Source: Stenotrophomonas maltophilia (lineage in GTDB: Bacteria; Pseudomonadota; Gammaproteobacteria; Xanthomonadales; Xanthomonadaceae). Taken from it: a stretch of DNA of 64,000 nt. The notes beneath the pieces are model-generated. The model was not told the DNA's origin and did no database searches. It saw nothing but the letters and a program-made list of their open reading frames with translations. The stretch spans positions 122,795-186,794 of the forward strand of contig NZ_RAUX01000010.1 of the NCBI RefSeq assembly GCF_013464485.1. The letters run 5' to 3'. Position 1 is the stretch's first letter. Each line of letters opens with the position of its first letter. A program made the position numbers and the translations under genes. This document shows positions 28,172-37,704 of the stretch, one piece after another.

Positions 28172-30271
28172 ATGTACGACCCGATTGTGCGCAGTGCCGA
28201 ACGTGCGACCCGAAGCTGTCGTCCCCGCCGCCTGGCCTGGCTGCTTGCCCTGGCCGCCGGTACCTCCGCCCTGCCCGGCTTGGCGCAGGCCGCCAGCTGT
28301 GCGGGGGTGGCCCAGTGGGACCAGGCCAAGATCTACCGGGCCGGCGATACCCTGCAGAAAGGAGGCGTCCTCTATCGGGCGAACCAGGACATCTGGAACG
28401 CGCCGCCGGACCATCCGGCCGGGGCGCCCTACTACACCAACCTCGGTGCCTGCGATGGCAGTGGCGCCAACCAGCCGCCGGTAGTCAGCCTGACCTCGCC
28501 GGCCAATGGCGCTACCTTCAGCGCAGGCAGCACGGTCAACGTGACCGCCAACGCCAGCGATCCGGACGGCAGCGTCGCCAAGGTCGAGTTCTTCCGCGAC
28601 GGCAGCACGCTGGGCGTGGCCACCAGTGCGCCGTACGCCGCCAGCTGGGCCAATGCCAGCGCCGGCAGCCACACCCTGCGCGCGGTGGCCACCGACAACA
28701 ACAACGCCACCAGCAGCACGGCCACCATCACCATCACCGTCAACGCCGCCGGTGGCGATACCACCGCGCCCAGCGTGCCGGGCGGGCTGGCGGTCGGCAC
28801 CCGCACCGCCAACAGCATCGCGCTCAACTGGAGCCCGTCCACCGACAACACCGGCGGCAGCGGCGTGGCCGGCTATGATGTGTACCGCAACGGCAGCCTG
28901 GTCGGTTCACCGTCCAGTGCCAGCTTTGTCGACGGCGGGCTGACCGCCTCCACCACCTACCGCTACCGCGTGCGCGCCCGCGACAACGCCGGCAACGCGT
29001 CGGCACAAGGCACCGAGATCAGCGCCACCACGCTGGCCGGCGACGGCGGCACCACCGGCAAGCGGGTCATCGGCTACTTCACCCAGTGGGGCATCTACGG
29101 CCGCAATTACCGGGTCAAGAACATCGACAGCAGCGGCTCAGCCGCGCGCCTGACCCACATCAACTACGCCTTCGGCAATGTGCGCAACAACCGCTGCGAA
29201 GTGGGCGTCACCCAACCGTCGGACCCCAACAGCGGTGCCGGTGGCGATGCCTTCGCCGATTACACCAAGGCGTTCAGCGCCGCCGAGAGCGTCAGCGGCA
29301 GCGCCGATACCTGGGACCAGCCGCTGCGCGGCAACTGGAACCAGCTCAAGCAGCTCAAAGCCAAGTACCCGGGCATGAAGGTGTTGATCTCGCTGGGTGG
29401 CTGGACCTGGTCGCGCGGCTTCTCCAGCGCGGCACGCCCGGAAAACCGCCAGGCCTTCGTCGCCTCGTGCATCGATGCCTACATCAAGGGCAACCTGCCG
29501 GTGACCGACGGTGCAGGTGGTGCCGGTGCCGCGCTGGGCGTGTTCGACGGTATCGACGTCGACTGGGAATACCCGGTGGCGTGCGGCATCGAATGCGGCA
29601 AGCCGGAAGACAACGCCAACTTCACCGCGCTGATGGCCGAGTTCCGCCGCCAGCTCGATGCGGTGCGTCCGGGCCTGCTGCTGACGGTGGCGGTGGGTGC
29701 AGGCATCGACAAGATCCGCGTCACCGATCCGGCCGCCTACCACCCGTATCTGGACTACATCAACGTGATGACCTACGACTTCCACGGTGCGTGGGATGCG
29801 AAGACCAATCACCAGTCGGCGCTGTTCGATTCGCCGAATGATCCGTCCACCGGCGACCAGAAGCTGTACAACAGCAACGACGCCATCGAGGCCTTCATCA
29901 GCCGTGGCGTACCTGCCGCCAAGCTCAACCTGGGCATCGGCTACTACGGGCGTGGCTGGACCGGTGTGGCCAACGCCAACAACGGTCTGTACCAGGCCGC
30001 CAGCGGCGCCGCCCCGGGTACGTATGAGGCCGGCATCGAAGACTGGAAGGTGCTGAAGAACCTGGCGTGGCCGGGCTACACCGACAACACCGCCGGTGCC
30101 ACCTGGATCTACAACGGCAGCACGCTGTGGAGCTTCGACACCCCGGCCAACATCACCCGCAAGATGGGCTACGTGAAGACCCAGGGCCTGGGCGGCGCGT
30201 TCGTCTGGGAGTTCAGTGGGGACGATGCACAGGGCACGCTGACCAAGGCGGTCAGTGATGGCTTGAAGTAA
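28172..30271 (+). CDS. Secreted GH18 chitinase with CBM5/12, Ig-like and FnIII modules
   Basis: A 699-residue extracellular chitinase. The signal peptide (about 1-40) has an Arg-rich start and ends GLAQA. A chitin-binding CBM5/12 module follows (WDQAKIYRAGDTLQKGG, about 46-90). Next come a bacterial Ig-like domain (PPVVSLTSPANGATFSAGST, about 98-190), a fibronectin III domain (APSVPGGLAVGTRTANSIAL, about 195-285) and the GH18 barrel from about 292 (GKRVIGYFTQWGIYG). The catalytic motif DGIDVDWE occupies 459-466 with acid Glu466; MTYDFHGAWD and FVWEFSGDD complete the site. The ATG at 28172 has GGAGA nine bases upstream. The domain order matches chitinases of S. maltophilia. The Sec-type signal and the nearby xps operon make it a likely type II substrate. 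Confidence 0.93.
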   Translation: MYDPIVRSAERATRSCRPRRLAWLLALAAGTSALPGLAQAASCAGVAQWDQAKIYRAGDTLQKGGVLYRANQDIWNAPPDHPAGAPYYTNLGACDGSGANQPPVVSLTSPANGATFSAGSTVNVTANASDPDGSVAKVEFFRDGSTLGVATSAPYAASWANASAGSHTLRAVATDNNNATSSTATITITVNAAGGDTTAPSVPGGLAVGTRTANSIALNWSPSTDNTGGSGVAGYDVYRNGSLVGSPSSASFVDGGLTASTTYRYRVRARDNAGNASAQGTEISATTLAGDGGTTGKRVIGYFTQWGIYGRNYRVKNIDSSGSAARLTHINYAFGNVRNNRCEVGVTQPSDPNSGAGGDAFADYTKAFSAAESVSGSADTWDQPLRGNWNQLKQLKAKYPGMKVLISLGGWTWSRGFSSAARPENRQAFVASCIDAYIKGNLPVTDGAGGAGAALGVFDGIDVDWEYPVACGIECGKPEDNANFTALMAEFRRQLDAVRPGLLLTVAVGAGIDKIRVTDPAAYHPYLDYINVMTYDFHGAWDAKTNHQSALFDSPNDPSTGDQKLYNSNDAIEAFISRGVPAAKLNLGIGYYGRGWTGVANANNGLYQAASGAAPGTYEAGIEDWKVLKNLAWPGYTDNTAGATWIYNGSTLWSFDTPANITRKMGYVKTQGLGGAFVWEFSGDDAQGTLTKAVSDGLK

Positions 30272-30303
30272 AAAAAAGGCCGGGGGTGCAGCGCGCCCCC
30301 GGC
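30271..30303 (-). terminator. Terminator for dsbC, abutting the chitinase stop
   Basis: An eight-bp stem (GCCGGGGG, 30279-30286 with 30296-30303) is followed on the minus strand by seven T residues. This orientation suits the dsbC transcript. The T-run overlaps the last base of the chitinase TAA stop. On the plus strand there is no U-tract. Confidence 0.65.
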
Positions 30304-30312
30304 TTCCTACCT

Positions 30313-30371
30313 GTAGAGCCGAGCCCATGCTCGGCTGATGTTTCCGCAGCCGAGCATGGGCTCGGCTCTAC
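30313..30371. repeat. Inverted pair of SMAG-type palindromes
   Basis: Two GTAGAGCCGAGCCCATGCTCGGCT-type palindromes face each other (30313-30336 and 30348-30371). They can fold separately or as one long hairpin. They sit between the convergent chitinase and dsbC genes and may block read-through in both directions. Confidence 0.9.
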
Positions 30372-30390
30372 AGAAAATGGTCGACGGCAA

Positions 30391-31176
30391 TCAACGCTTC
30401 TCGGACAGCTTGTCCAGCGCCGCACGCAGCTGTGCCGGCGGCAGGTAACCGCCCAGCTGGGTACCGTCCGGCGCGAAGATCGCCGGCGTGCCGTTCACGC
30501 CCAGCTGCTGGCCCAGTGCGTACTGCATGGCCACCGGGTTGGTGCAGTTCTTGGCCGGCACACTGCCACCACGCTTGGCGTTGGTCAGCGCCTGGCGGCG
30601 ATCAGCCGCGCACCAGACCGAGATCATGTCGGTGTAGTCCTTGCTGCCCAGCCCCATGCGCGGGAAGGCCAGGTACTCGACGGTGATGCCGTTGCGGTTG
30701 AGCTCGGCGATGTCCTGGTGCAGCTTGCGGCAGTAGCCGCACTCGATGTCGGTGAACACGCTGACCGTGTACTTCGCGTTCGGCGCGGCGAACACGATGC
30801 GGTCACCATGATTGGCCTTGGCCAGCAGGTCACGGCGGTAACCGAGCAGGCCTTCGCTGTTGGCCGGCCCCTTGGCCCGGGTGTCGTACGGCTGCGACTG
30901 GAACAGGTAGCGGCCGTCATCGGACACGTACAGCAGCTGGCCGGAAACGACCACCTCGCGGAAACCGGGGAACGGCGCTGCGCCGATGTAATCCACCTGG
31001 AAACCGGGATTCAGCGCGGTCAGCGCAGTGCGCACGGCCTGGTCGGCCGAAGCGTTGGCGGCCGGGCTGGCCTTGGCCGCAGCGGTGGCAGGGGCCTTGG
31101 CAGCAGGCGGTGCCGGCTGGGCACAGGCAGTCAGGCTGAGCGCACCGAACACGGCGGCGATGGCAAATCGGAGCAT
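30391..31176 (-). CDS. dsbC: Thiol:disulfide interchange protein DsbC, lipoprotein form
   Basis: A 261-residue periplasmic disulfide isomerase. The N-terminus MLRFAIAAVFGALSLTACAQ ends in a lipobox (LTAC, Cys18), predicting membrane anchoring, whereas enteric DsbC is soluble. An Ala/Pro-rich linker (about 20-50) leads to the dimerisation domain (VRTALTALNPGFQVDYIG). The thioredoxin domain follows, with redox motif CGYC at 146-149, the second disulfide pair in WCAADRR and KNCTNP, and the cis-proline region VNGTPAIF. The ATG at 31174-31176 is chosen because it places the lipobox correctly. It would correct mis-paired disulfides in exported proteins such as the multi-cysteine enzymes passing through Xps; that link is inference. 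Confidence 0.92.
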   Translation of the reverse strand: MLRFAIAAVFGALSLTACAQPAPPAAKAPATAAAKASPAANASADQAVRTALTALNPGFQVDYIGAAPFPGFREVVVSGQLLYVSDDGRYLFQSQPYDTRAKGPANSEGLLGYRRDLLAKANHGDRIVFAAPNAKYTVSVFTDIECGYCRKLHQDIAELNRNGITVEYLAFPRMGLGSKDYTDMISVWCAADRRQALTNAKRGGSVPAKNCTNPVAMQYALGQQLGVNGTPAIFAPDGTQLGGYLPPAQLRAALDKLSEKR

Positions 31177-31276
31177 GGAACGGTCCGCGGCAGAAGAAGA
31201 CCTCGGATTCTGACACAGCCACCGGCACCGGGCCGCGACGCCGCGCACCGCCCGGGGCCTGGGTTCAGGCCACCGC

Positions 31277-32254
31277 TCAACCGCGCGGATGATGCCGGGC
31301 GTGCAGTTTCTGCAGGTGCTCGCGCGCCACCAGGGTATAGATCTGGGTGGTCGACAACGAGCTGTGGCCAAGCAGCATCTGCAGTGCGCGCAGATCGGCG
31401 CCACGATTGAGCAGGTGGGTGGCGAAGCTGTGGCGCAGGCCATGCGGGCTGATCCGCGCCGGGTCGATGCCCGCCACCTGCGCGTGGCGCTTCACCAGGT
31501 GCCAGAATGCCTGCCGGGTCAGCGCGTGCAGCGTCGGCTCGACGAACAACGGCGCCTGCCCATCCGCCAATGCCTGCACCTTGCCCTTGCCGACCAGCTG
31601 GGGCCGCGACTGCTGCAGGTAACGCTCCAGCCAATGCTGGGATTCCTCGCCCAGCGGCACCAGCCGCTCCTTGCTGCCCTTGCCGGTGACCCGCAGCACG
31701 CCCTGGCGCAGGTTGACGGCAGTTGCCGGCAGCAGCACCAGTTCGCTCACGCGCAGTCCGGCGGCATACATCAGCTCCAGCATGGCACGGTCGCGCAGGC
31801 CCAGTGGGCTGTCGATGTCCGGTGCCGCAAGCAGTGCGTCAATCTGGCTTTCGGCAAGTGCCTTGGGCAGCAACCGCGGCAGCTTGGGCGGATCCAGCAG
31901 CGCGCTGGGGTCCTCACTGCGTTCGCCGCGGCGCACGCCATCGGCGAAGAACCCGCGCAATGCCGACAGCAGGCGCGCATTGCTGCGCGGCGACCAGCCA
32001 TGACGGGTGCGCCAGGCCAGGTAATCGAACAGGCCAGGCCGCTCGATGCCGGCCAGGCCACCATCACGCCCGTCCATCCAGCGCGCCAGCCCTTCCAGAT
32101 CACGCCGGTAGCTGTCGAGGCTGGCGCGGGCCAGTCCATTCTCGGCCCAGATCGCATCGAGGAAACGTTGGATGCGCGCGCTGTCGTCGGCGCGCAGCTC
32201 GGGCAGTTGCTGCACCAGCTGGCGACGTTCGGCGGGGGTGGAAACAGAGGCCAT
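31277..32254 (-). CDS. xerD: Site-specific tyrosine recombinase XerD
   Basis: A 325-residue tyrosine recombinase that resolves chromosome dimers at dif together with XerC. The SAM-like DNA-binding domain (about 18-110) contains [19 protein letters not shown]. The catalytic domain carries the full set: Arg in AAGLRVSEL, Lys in [12 protein letters not shown], His and Arg in [14 protein letters not shown], His in [14 protein letters not shown], and the nucleophile Tyr in that last motif. Length and motifs fit XerD rather than an element integrase, and no att-like repeats surround it. The ATG at 32252-32254 gives the usual XerD N-terminus. It is divergent from the RDD gene, with 56 bases between. 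Confidence 0.93.
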   Translation of the reverse strand: MASVSTPAERRQLVQQLPELRADDSARIQRFLDAIWAENGLARASLDSYRRDLEGLARWMDGRDGGLAGIERPGLFDYLAWRTRHGWSPRSNARLLSALRGFFADGVRRGERSEDPSALLDPPKLPRLLPKALAESQIDALLAAPDIDSPLGLRDRAMLELMYAAGLRVSELVLLPATAVNLRQGVLRVTGKGSKERLVPLGEESQHWLERYLQQSRPQLVGKGKVQALADGQAPLFVEPTLHALTRQAFWHLVKRHAQVAGIDPARISPHGLRHSFATHLLNRGADLRALQMLLGHSSLSTTQIYTLVAREHLQKLHARHHPRG

Positions 32255-32310
32255 GCGTGCAGGATACGAGGGCCACTGCGGATGCGGCCAGCATTGCGTA
32301 TGCTCGGCGC

Positions 32311-32802
32311 ATGTCCCGCCCCGCCATCGATACGGCCCCTGCGGCCGCCAGCGACCTGCCCCGCCCACGCGCACTGCTGCTGTGGCGCCTGCTGGCAATG
32401 GTCTACGACGCGCTGCCGGTGCTGGCGCTATGGATGCTCGCTGGCACGCTGTTCACCCTGGCCTACACATTCAGCGGCCACGCACAGCGCGAGAACATCG
32501 CGCCGTTCAGTACCTGGCAGTGGCTGCTGTGGGCCGTGTGCTGGGCGGTCACGGGATGGTATGCGACGGCCAGCTGGCGTCGCGGCGGGCAGACGCTGGG
32601 CATGCGTCCCTGGCGGTTGAAGCTGGAATCGAGCGATGGCGCGCCGCTGCGGCGCGGCCAACTGTGGCTGCGCTTTGCGGTGGGCACGCTGTCGCTGCTG
32701 CTGGGCGGCCTGGGATTCTGGTGGGCGTGGATCGACCGCCAGCGGTTGACCTGGCACGACCGCGCCAGCGGCACCCGCCTGTTGCGGATGCCGAAGCACT
32801 GA
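32311..32802 (+). CDS. RDD-family inner-membrane protein
   Basis: A 163-residue membrane protein. RDD features include [21 protein letters not shown] (first helix with the Arg...Asp pattern), a second helix around residue 70 ([17 protein letters not shown]) and [19 protein letters not shown] third helix near 130 ([20 protein letters not shown]) leads to DRASGTRLL. The family's role is poorly defined; transport or ion exchange has been suggested for some members. The ATG at 32311 overlaps no neighbour. It is transcribed divergently from xerD, and its 3' end runs into a SMAG pair. Confidence 0.85.
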   Translation: MSRPAIDTAPAAASDLPRPRALLLWRLLAMVYDALPVLALWMLAGTLFTLAYTFSGHAQRENIAPFSTWQWLLWAVCWAVTGWYATASWRRGGQTLGMRPWRLKLESSDGAPLRRGQLWLRFAVGTLSLLLGGLGFWWAWIDRQRLTWHDRASGTRLLRMPKH

Positions 32803-32812
32803 TGCACGACCT

Positions 32813-32887
32813 GTAGAGCCGAGCCTACGCTACGCTCGGCTGCGTTCCGCGGTTGCACTCAACAGCCGGGCATCGGCTCGGCTCTAC
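32813..32887. repeat. Inverted pair of SMAG-type palindromes
   Basis: GTAGAGCCGAGCC at 32813 and its inverse GGCTCGGCTCTAC ending at 32887 bracket about 50 bases between the convergent RDD and lipoprotein genes. The inner copies are less regular than those at 30313-30371. A terminator-like role for both genes is plausible. Confidence 0.8.
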
Positions 32888-32903
32888 ACGATCAACGCTG
32901 CGA

Positions 32904-33776
32904 TCAGCCTGCGGGTGCCGGGTCCGGCAGGATCACCGCTGGCTGCGCCCAGAGATCGAAGAACTGCGACGAGAACTTCGTGGCCTTGACGCCATCGGGT
33001 ACCGGGATCTTGCCGTTCAGCTTCCCCTGGGCCGTCACGAAGTCCTGCCATAGCTTCAGGCTGGCCTTCTTCAGGCGCTTCTGCTCACCGGCATCGCTGG
33101 CAGCCAGGTACTGCGCATACAGGTCGCGCATCGGCTTGCCCTTGTCTTCGAAGGCAGCCGGAAGCTCCGGCAGGGTAGCGGGGGTGAACTCAACCTTCGC
33201 ATCCGGTGCCTTGTAGCCATCAGGTCCGAACGCGGCCCGCAGATCGTCCTCTGCGTCGAGGTATGCGAAGAATCCGGGCACGTTGTAGAGCTTGGTCCGG
33301 TAATCGGAGGAAGTATCCGGGCTGTTGGACACCACCATGCTGGGCAGTTCGCCCAGCAGGCCCACATCCCAGCGGCGTGGAATCAACAGACCGGTCGCCT
33401 TCACGTAGGGACCCTCGATCTCCACGTCATTCAACTCGACTTTCGACACCAGCCCACCGGAGTTGGTCTTGCTGGTGACGTACTGCTCGGTGACGATCAC
33501 GTACTCGCCCAGCGTCGGGTTGATCAGGCCACCGATGCCACCGGCATAGACCACCATGCGCACGTTGCCGATCTTCCCGCTCTGCAGGCGGTACTGGCCA
33601 GGCTCCAGGCTGATGGGCACCGCAGTGTGCGGCGCAATGACGTGCTGCTGATCATCGATCGACAGGGTAAGCGGTGCGTCGGTCGGATTGTCGATCTCGA
33701 AGTCGACCGCAGAGCGGCTGCAGCCGGCGGAAAGCAGTACGGCCGCGATGTACGGCAGAAGGCGGTAGAGGGTCAT
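32904..33776 (-). CDS. Putative lipoprotein of unknown function, 290 residues
   Basis: Not recognised beyond export. The N-terminus MTLYRLLPYIAAVLLSAGCSRS has a lipobox (LSAGC, Cys19). Next comes a beta-rich stretch (VDFEIDNPTDAPLTLSIDDQ, then ISLEPGQYRLQSGKIGNVRM) resembling a small Ig-like domain. A mixed region follows (RRWDVGLLGELPSMVVSNSP), then a helical C-terminal segment rich in Lys and Asp (RDLYAQYLAASDAGEQKRLK). It ends Pro-rich. The start is ATG 33776 with AAGGA five bases upstream; the in-frame ATG at 33782 would overlap that site. The 16-bp leader sequence is duplicated in tandem, so the ribosome site occurs twice. It is probably periplasmic, membrane-anchored. Confidence 0.65.
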   Translation of the reverse strand: MTLYRLLPYIAAVLLSAGCSRSAVDFEIDNPTDAPLTLSIDDQQHVIAPHTAVPISLEPGQYRLQSGKIGNVRMVVYAGGIGGLINPTLGEYVIVTEQYVTSKTNSGGLVSKVELNDVEIEGPYVKATGLLIPRRWDVGLLGELPSMVVSNSPDTSSDYRTKLYNVPGFFAYLDAEDDLRAAFGPDGYKAPDAKVEFTPATLPELPAAFEDKGKPMRDLYAQYLAASDAGEQKRLKKASLKLWQDFVTAQGKLNGKIPVPDGVKATKFSSQFFDLWAQPAVILPDPAPAG

Positions 33777-33781
33777 GTTCA

Positions 33782-33842
33782 TCCTTGAAGTGAAGCGTCC
33801 TTGAAGTGAAGCGGAGACAGCCGAGCATGGGCTCGGCTCTAC
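33782..33842. repeat. 16-bp tandem duplication plus SMAG palindrome
   Basis: TCCTTGAAGTGAAGCG occurs twice head to tail (33782-33797, 33798-33813). It duplicates the ribosome-binding stretch of the lipoprotein gene, which reads AAGGA on the minus strand. Immediately beyond is a SMAG-type palindrome ending CTAC (33819-33842), lying between this gene and the end of lptG. Confidence 0.85.
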
Positions 33843-33853
33843 AACAATCACGA

Positions 33854-34960
33854 TCAGCCCGATTTCCGCCGGAACAGCAACCCCGACACCGCCAGCATCA
33901 CGATCGGCGGCAGCGCATAGGCAATGCGGTAATCGAACTTCAACGCGCCGGCCATGCGGCCGAAGAACAGCTGCAGCAGCCAGAACGCCAGCGCGAACAG
34001 GATGCCCAGGAACAGGCGCTTGCCCATGCCGCCACTGCGCAGTGAACCGAACGCGAACGGCACCGCCGCCAGGCACAGCGCCAGCACGTTCAACGGATAG
34101 AACCAGCGGCTCCAGTACACATCCTCGAAGTCGCGCGCATCCAGCCCGTTGCGCTGGCGATAGGCGATGCTGGTGCTCAGTTCGGCCACGCTGAGGTTGC
34201 GCGGCTTGGCGATGCCGGTGGCCAGCGCCGCCGGATCCAGCGAAGAATTCCACGCTTCGCGCGCCACTTCCTCACGCGTGGCCGAGCGTTCACCAAAGGT
34301 GTCCCGGCGCACGCCCGTCAATACCCAGCCATCCTTGTCATGCTCGACGGTGGCCGCATGGGTCAGCGAGGCGATCCGGCCGTCTTCAGCAATGCGGTAA
34401 AGGCGCACGTCGCGCAGGATCAGGCGCGTGCCCTTGTCACCGACCAGCTGCTCTTCGCCACTCTGCGCGTTGAGGAAGGTGTCGCCTTCGCGCGCCCACA
34501 ACCCGGAGTAACGGCTGGTGGCGATATCGCGCCCCCACTTGGCGCTGGATTTCAGCGCATCGGCACGGTCCTGGCCCCACGGGCCCAGCGTCTCGGCGCT
34601 GAGCACCATCACCGCGGTCAGCAGCGACAGCGCGATCGCCACTGAAACGCTGAGGCGCTTGCGCGACAGGCCCAGTGCACGCAGCGCGGTCAGCTCCGAG
34701 GTCGCGGCCAGCTGGCCCAGGCCCATCAGCGCACCGATCACCGCAGCGGTGGGGAACATCGTGTAGGCACGGCGCGGCACGGTATACAGCACCCACGCGG
34801 CAGCATGGCCCAGCGTGTAGCCGTTCTTGCCGATGTCCTTGAACTCGCCGGAGAACGCCATCACCACGTCCAGGCCGACCAGCACGGCCCACGTCAGCAG
34901 CACCGTGGTGAATACCGACTGGCCCAGGTACAGGTCGAAACGCATCGGACGCAGCCTCAT
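33854..34960 (-). CDS. lptG: LPS export ABC transporter permease LptG
   Basis: A 368-residue permease of the LptB2FG complex that extracts lipopolysaccharide from the inner membrane. Membrane helices lie near 13-35, 60-85 and 100-120, with three more at about 280-360 (NVLALCLAAVPFAFGSL, LFLGILFALAFWLLQLFFG, ALPPIVMLAVSGLLF). A periplasmic beta-jellyroll between them carries WAREGDTFLNAQ and LRDVRLYRIAEDGRI. The coupling segment SELTALRALGLSRKRL is typical of LptG. It overlaps lptF by four bases, so the two form an operon. Confidence 0.94.
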   Translation of the reverse strand: MRLRPMRFDLYLGQSVFTTVLLTWAVLVGLDVVMAFSGEFKDIGKNGYTLGHAAAWVLYTVPRRAYTMFPTAAVIGALMGLGQLAATSELTALRALGLSRKRLSVSVAIALSLLTAVMVLSAETLGPWGQDRADALKSSAKWGRDIATSRYSGLWAREGDTFLNAQSGEEQLVGDKGTRLILRDVRLYRIAEDGRIASLTHAATVEHDKDGWVLTGVRRDTFGERSATREEVAREAWNSSLDPAALATGIAKPRNLSVAELSTSIAYRQRNGLDARDFEDVYWSRWFYPLNVLALCLAAVPFAFGSLRSGGMGKRLFLGILFALAFWLLQLFFGRMAGALKFDYRIAYALPPIVMLAVSGLLFRRKSG

Positions 34961-36039
34961 GCGCGTGCTCCCTTCGGGCGGCCCAGACGGCCATCACGTG
35001 CATACATCCAGATCGCAAGCGCCAGCAGCGGCAGGGTCAACCACCACAGGCCGAGCGCGGGCGGGATCTTGCCGTTGGCGATCCAGCCACTGCCGATGAA
35101 CATCAGGTTGGTGCCGACCATGTAGGCCAACAGCGCCAGCATCATGCGGCCGTAGCGCTGCTGGCGCGGCGAGCTGCGGCCCAGCGGCACGGTCAGCAGG
35201 GCGAACGCCAGCGCGATCAGCGGCGGTGCCAGGCGGCGGTGCAGCTGCGCCTGCGCCTGCGGGCGCGCGTCACCGATCAGGTCCAGGGTCGGCATCAGTT
35301 CCGGGTCATCCTCGGTGCGGGTCTGCGCGCCATCAGGCAGCGCCACATCGTTGCGCGCGAAAGTCGCCAGCCGGTAATCCAGCCCACCGGCCACCGGCCC
35401 CTCCACCTGGTGGCCGTCATCAAGCTCCAGGAAACGCTGGCGGGTGCCTTCGAAGAACATGCGGCCGCCATTGGCCGACACCACCTCCAGGCGGTCGTCC
35501 TTCTGTAGCTGCATGAACACCTTGCCCAGCTGGGTGCCATCGGGCGAGATCGAGGACAGGTAGACCACGCCACCATTGGGCAGCGGGGTGAAGCGGCCCG
35601 GCTCCAGCCCGGCCATCAGCACGCTGCGGTTGGCCTCGATGATCATCTGCTCGGCCACCCGCCCAGCCCAGGGGCCCAGCCAGAGAGAGCAGGCACCAAC
35701 CAGCAGCACCACCGGCACCACCAGCATCAGCAGTGGCCGCAGCAGCCGCTTGGGGCCCACGCCAATGGCGGTGATGACCGCCATTTCCGAGTCGCGGTAC
35801 AGGCGGGCGACCGCCAGCAGCAGACCCAGCATCAGTGCCAGCGGCAGGATCAGCGGCAGGTAGGCGATGAACTGCAGACCCAGCTGGGAGAACAGCAGCT
35901 TGGCCGGCAGGCGTCCGTCGGCGATGTTGCCGAGGATGTCCACCAGCACGCCGCCCACGCTGACCACCAGCAGGACGATCAGGGTAGCCAGGAAACTCTG
36001 GACGAAATCGCCCAGCAGGTATCGGTCGAGCTTCAACAT
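34957..36039 (-). CDS. lptF: LPS export ABC transporter permease LptF
   Basis: A 360-residue partner permease of LptG. The N-terminus [20 protein letters not shown] is typical, with helices near 12-34, 55-80 and 100-125 and three more after residue 270. The coupling helix is [20 protein letters not shown]. The periplasmic jellyroll has [20 protein letters not shown] and [20 protein letters not shown]. The ATG at 36037-36039 is chosen; the longer frame adds unrelated sequence reaching into the divergent pepA promoter region. Head-to-head arrangement with pepA is common in gammaproteobacteria. Confidence 0.94.
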   Translation of the reverse strand: MLKLDRYLLGDFVQSFLATLIVLLVVSVGGVLVDILGNIADGRLPAKLLFSQLGLQFIAYLPLILPLALMLGLLLAVARLYRDSEMAVITAIGVGPKRLLRPLLMLVVPVVLLVGACSLWLGPWAGRVAEQMIIEANRSVLMAGLEPGRFTPLPNGGVVYLSSISPDGTQLGKVFMQLQKDDRLEVVSANGGRMFFEGTRQRFLELDDGHQVEGPVAGGLDYRLATFARNDVALPDGAQTRTEDDPELMPTLDLIGDARPQAQAQLHRRLAPPLIALAFALLTVPLGRSSPRQQRYGRMMLALLAYMVGTNLMFIGSGWIANGKIPPALGLWWLTLPLLALAIWMYARDGRLGRPKGARA

Positions 36040-36143
36040 GGGGCGGTGGTTTAAACTCTGGGGTTCGTTCGCGGTGCCGCCCAGTCTACTGTCTGGGCGT
36101 AAACGGCCTGCGATTGTACGGACTCGCCAATGGAATCTGCTCA

Positions 36144-37622
36144 ATGGCCCTCGAATTCACCCTGAACCACGTTGCTCCGGCCGCCGCCACCGTTGATTGC
36201 CTGGTGGTTGGCGCCTATGCCGACCATACCCTGACCCCGGCCGCGCAGGCCCTGGACGCCGCCAGTGGTGGCCGCCTGGCCGCCCTCGCCGAGCGTGGCG
36301 ACCTGTCCGGCAAGACCGGCGCCACCACCCTGCTGCATGACCTGCCGGGCGTGACCGCCCCGCGCGTGCTGGTGGTCGGCCTGGGCGATGCTGCCCGCTT
36401 CGGCGTGCCGCAGTACCTGAAGGCCGTCGGCGACGCCGTGCGCGCATTGAAGGCCGGTGCTGCACGCAGCGCACTGTTCACCCTGTCCGAAGTGTCAGTG
36501 AAGGACCGCGACGCCGCCTGGGCGATCCGCCAGGCAGTGATCGCCGCCGATCACGCCGCCTACCGCTACACCGCCACCCTGGGCAAGAAGAAGGCCGACG
36601 ACGCCGGCCTGACCCAGCTGGCCATCGCCGGTGACGACGCACAGGCGCTGGCCCAGGGCCACGCCATCGCCGCCGGTGTCGAGTTCGCCCGCGAACTGGG
36701 CAACCTGCCGCCGAACTACTGCACCCCGGCCTACCTGGCTGAAGTGGGCGTGAAGTTCGCCGGCGAGCACGACGGTGCCGAAGCCGAGATCCTCGACGAG
36801 CACCAGATGGAAGCGCTGGGCATGGGCTCGCTGCTGGCCGTGGCCCGCGGCTCGGCCAACCGTCCGCGCCTGGTGGTGCTGAAGTGGACCGGCGCTGGCG
36901 ACGCCAAGCCCTACGTGCTGGTCGGCAAGGGCATCACCTTCGATACCGGTGGCGTCAACCTGAAGACCCAGGGCGGCATCGAGGAGATGAAGTACGACAT
37001 GTGCGGTGGCGCCAACGTCATCGGCACCTTCGTCGCGGCCGTGAAGGCCAAGCTGCCGCTGAACCTCGTCGTGGTGGTGCCTGCCGTTGAAAACGCCATC
37101 GATGGCAACGCCTACCGTCCGTCCGACGTGATCACCTCGATGTCGGGCAAGACCATCGAAGTGGGCAACACCGACGCCGAAGGCCGCCTGATCCTGTGCG
37201 ACGCGCTGACCTACGCGCAGCGCTTCGAGCCGGCCGCGCTGGTTGACGTCGCCACCCTGACCGGTGCCTGCATGGTCGCCCTCGGCCACCAGACCGCCGG
37301 CCTGATGAGCAAGCACGACGACCTGGCCAACGAGCTGCTGGCCGCCGGCGAGCACGTGTTCGACCGCGCCTGGCGCCTGCCGCTGTGGGACGAGTACCAG
37401 CCGATGCTGGATTCGACCTTCGCCGACGTCTACAACATCGGCGGCCGCTGGGCCGGTGCGATCACCGCCGGCTGCTTCCTGTCGCGCTTCGCCGAAGGCC
37501 AGCGCTGGGCGCACCTGGACATCGCCGGCGTGGCCAGCGATGAAGGCAAGCGTGGCATGGCCACCGGCCGCCCGGTCGGCCTGCTGAGCCAGTGGCTGCT
37601 GGACCAGGCCGCCCGCGCCTGA
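36144..37622 (+). CDS. pepA: Leucyl aminopeptidase (cytosol M17)
   Basis: A 492-residue metallo-aminopeptidase that removes N-terminal residues from peptides in the cytoplasm; in E. coli PepA also binds DNA in Xer recombination. The N-terminal alpha/beta domain occupies about 1-165. The catalytic domain has [13 protein letters not shown] and [15 protein letters not shown] for metal binding and the signature NTDAEGRL at 342-349. The ATG at 36144 begins MALEFTLN; an upstream ATG at 36130 is out of frame. xerD lies in the same window, about 4 kb away. It is transcribed divergently from lptF. Confidence 0.95.
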   Translation: MALEFTLNHVAPAAATVDCLVVGAYADHTLTPAAQALDAASGGRLAALAERGDLSGKTGATTLLHDLPGVTAPRVLVVGLGDAARFGVPQYLKAVGDAVRALKAGAARSALFTLSEVSVKDRDAAWAIRQAVIAADHAAYRYTATLGKKKADDAGLTQLAIAGDDAQALAQGHAIAAGVEFARELGNLPPNYCTPAYLAEVGVKFAGEHDGAEAEILDEHQMEALGMGSLLAVARGSANRPRLVVLKWTGAGDAKPYVLVGKGITFDTGGVNLKTQGGIEEMKYDMCGGANVIGTFVAAVKAKLPLNLVVVVPAVENAIDGNAYRPSDVITSMSGKTIEVGNTDAEGRLILCDALTYAQRFEPAALVDVATLTGACMVALGHQTAGLMSKHDDLANELLAAGEHVFDRAWRLPLWDEYQPMLDSTFADVYNIGGRWAGAITAGCFLSRFAEGQRWAHLDIAGVASDEGKRGMATGRPVGLLSQWLLDQAARA

Positions 37623-37704
37623 TGCCGTACCCGACCCTGGCCGGCCCCCGCCGGCCAGGGCCTCGCCCGGCACGACCGGGCCCCTGCCTGACCCGGACCC
37701 TGCC

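Noticed and set aside
31277-32254. Tyrosine recombinase as a sign of an integrated element
   Set aside because: Length, motifs and absence of flanking direct repeats or element genes fit the housekeeping recombinase XerD.
34957-36039. Possible frameshift because lptG and lptF are separate similar permeases
   Set aside because: They are two distinct subunits of the LPS exporter, each complete, overlapping by the usual four bases.
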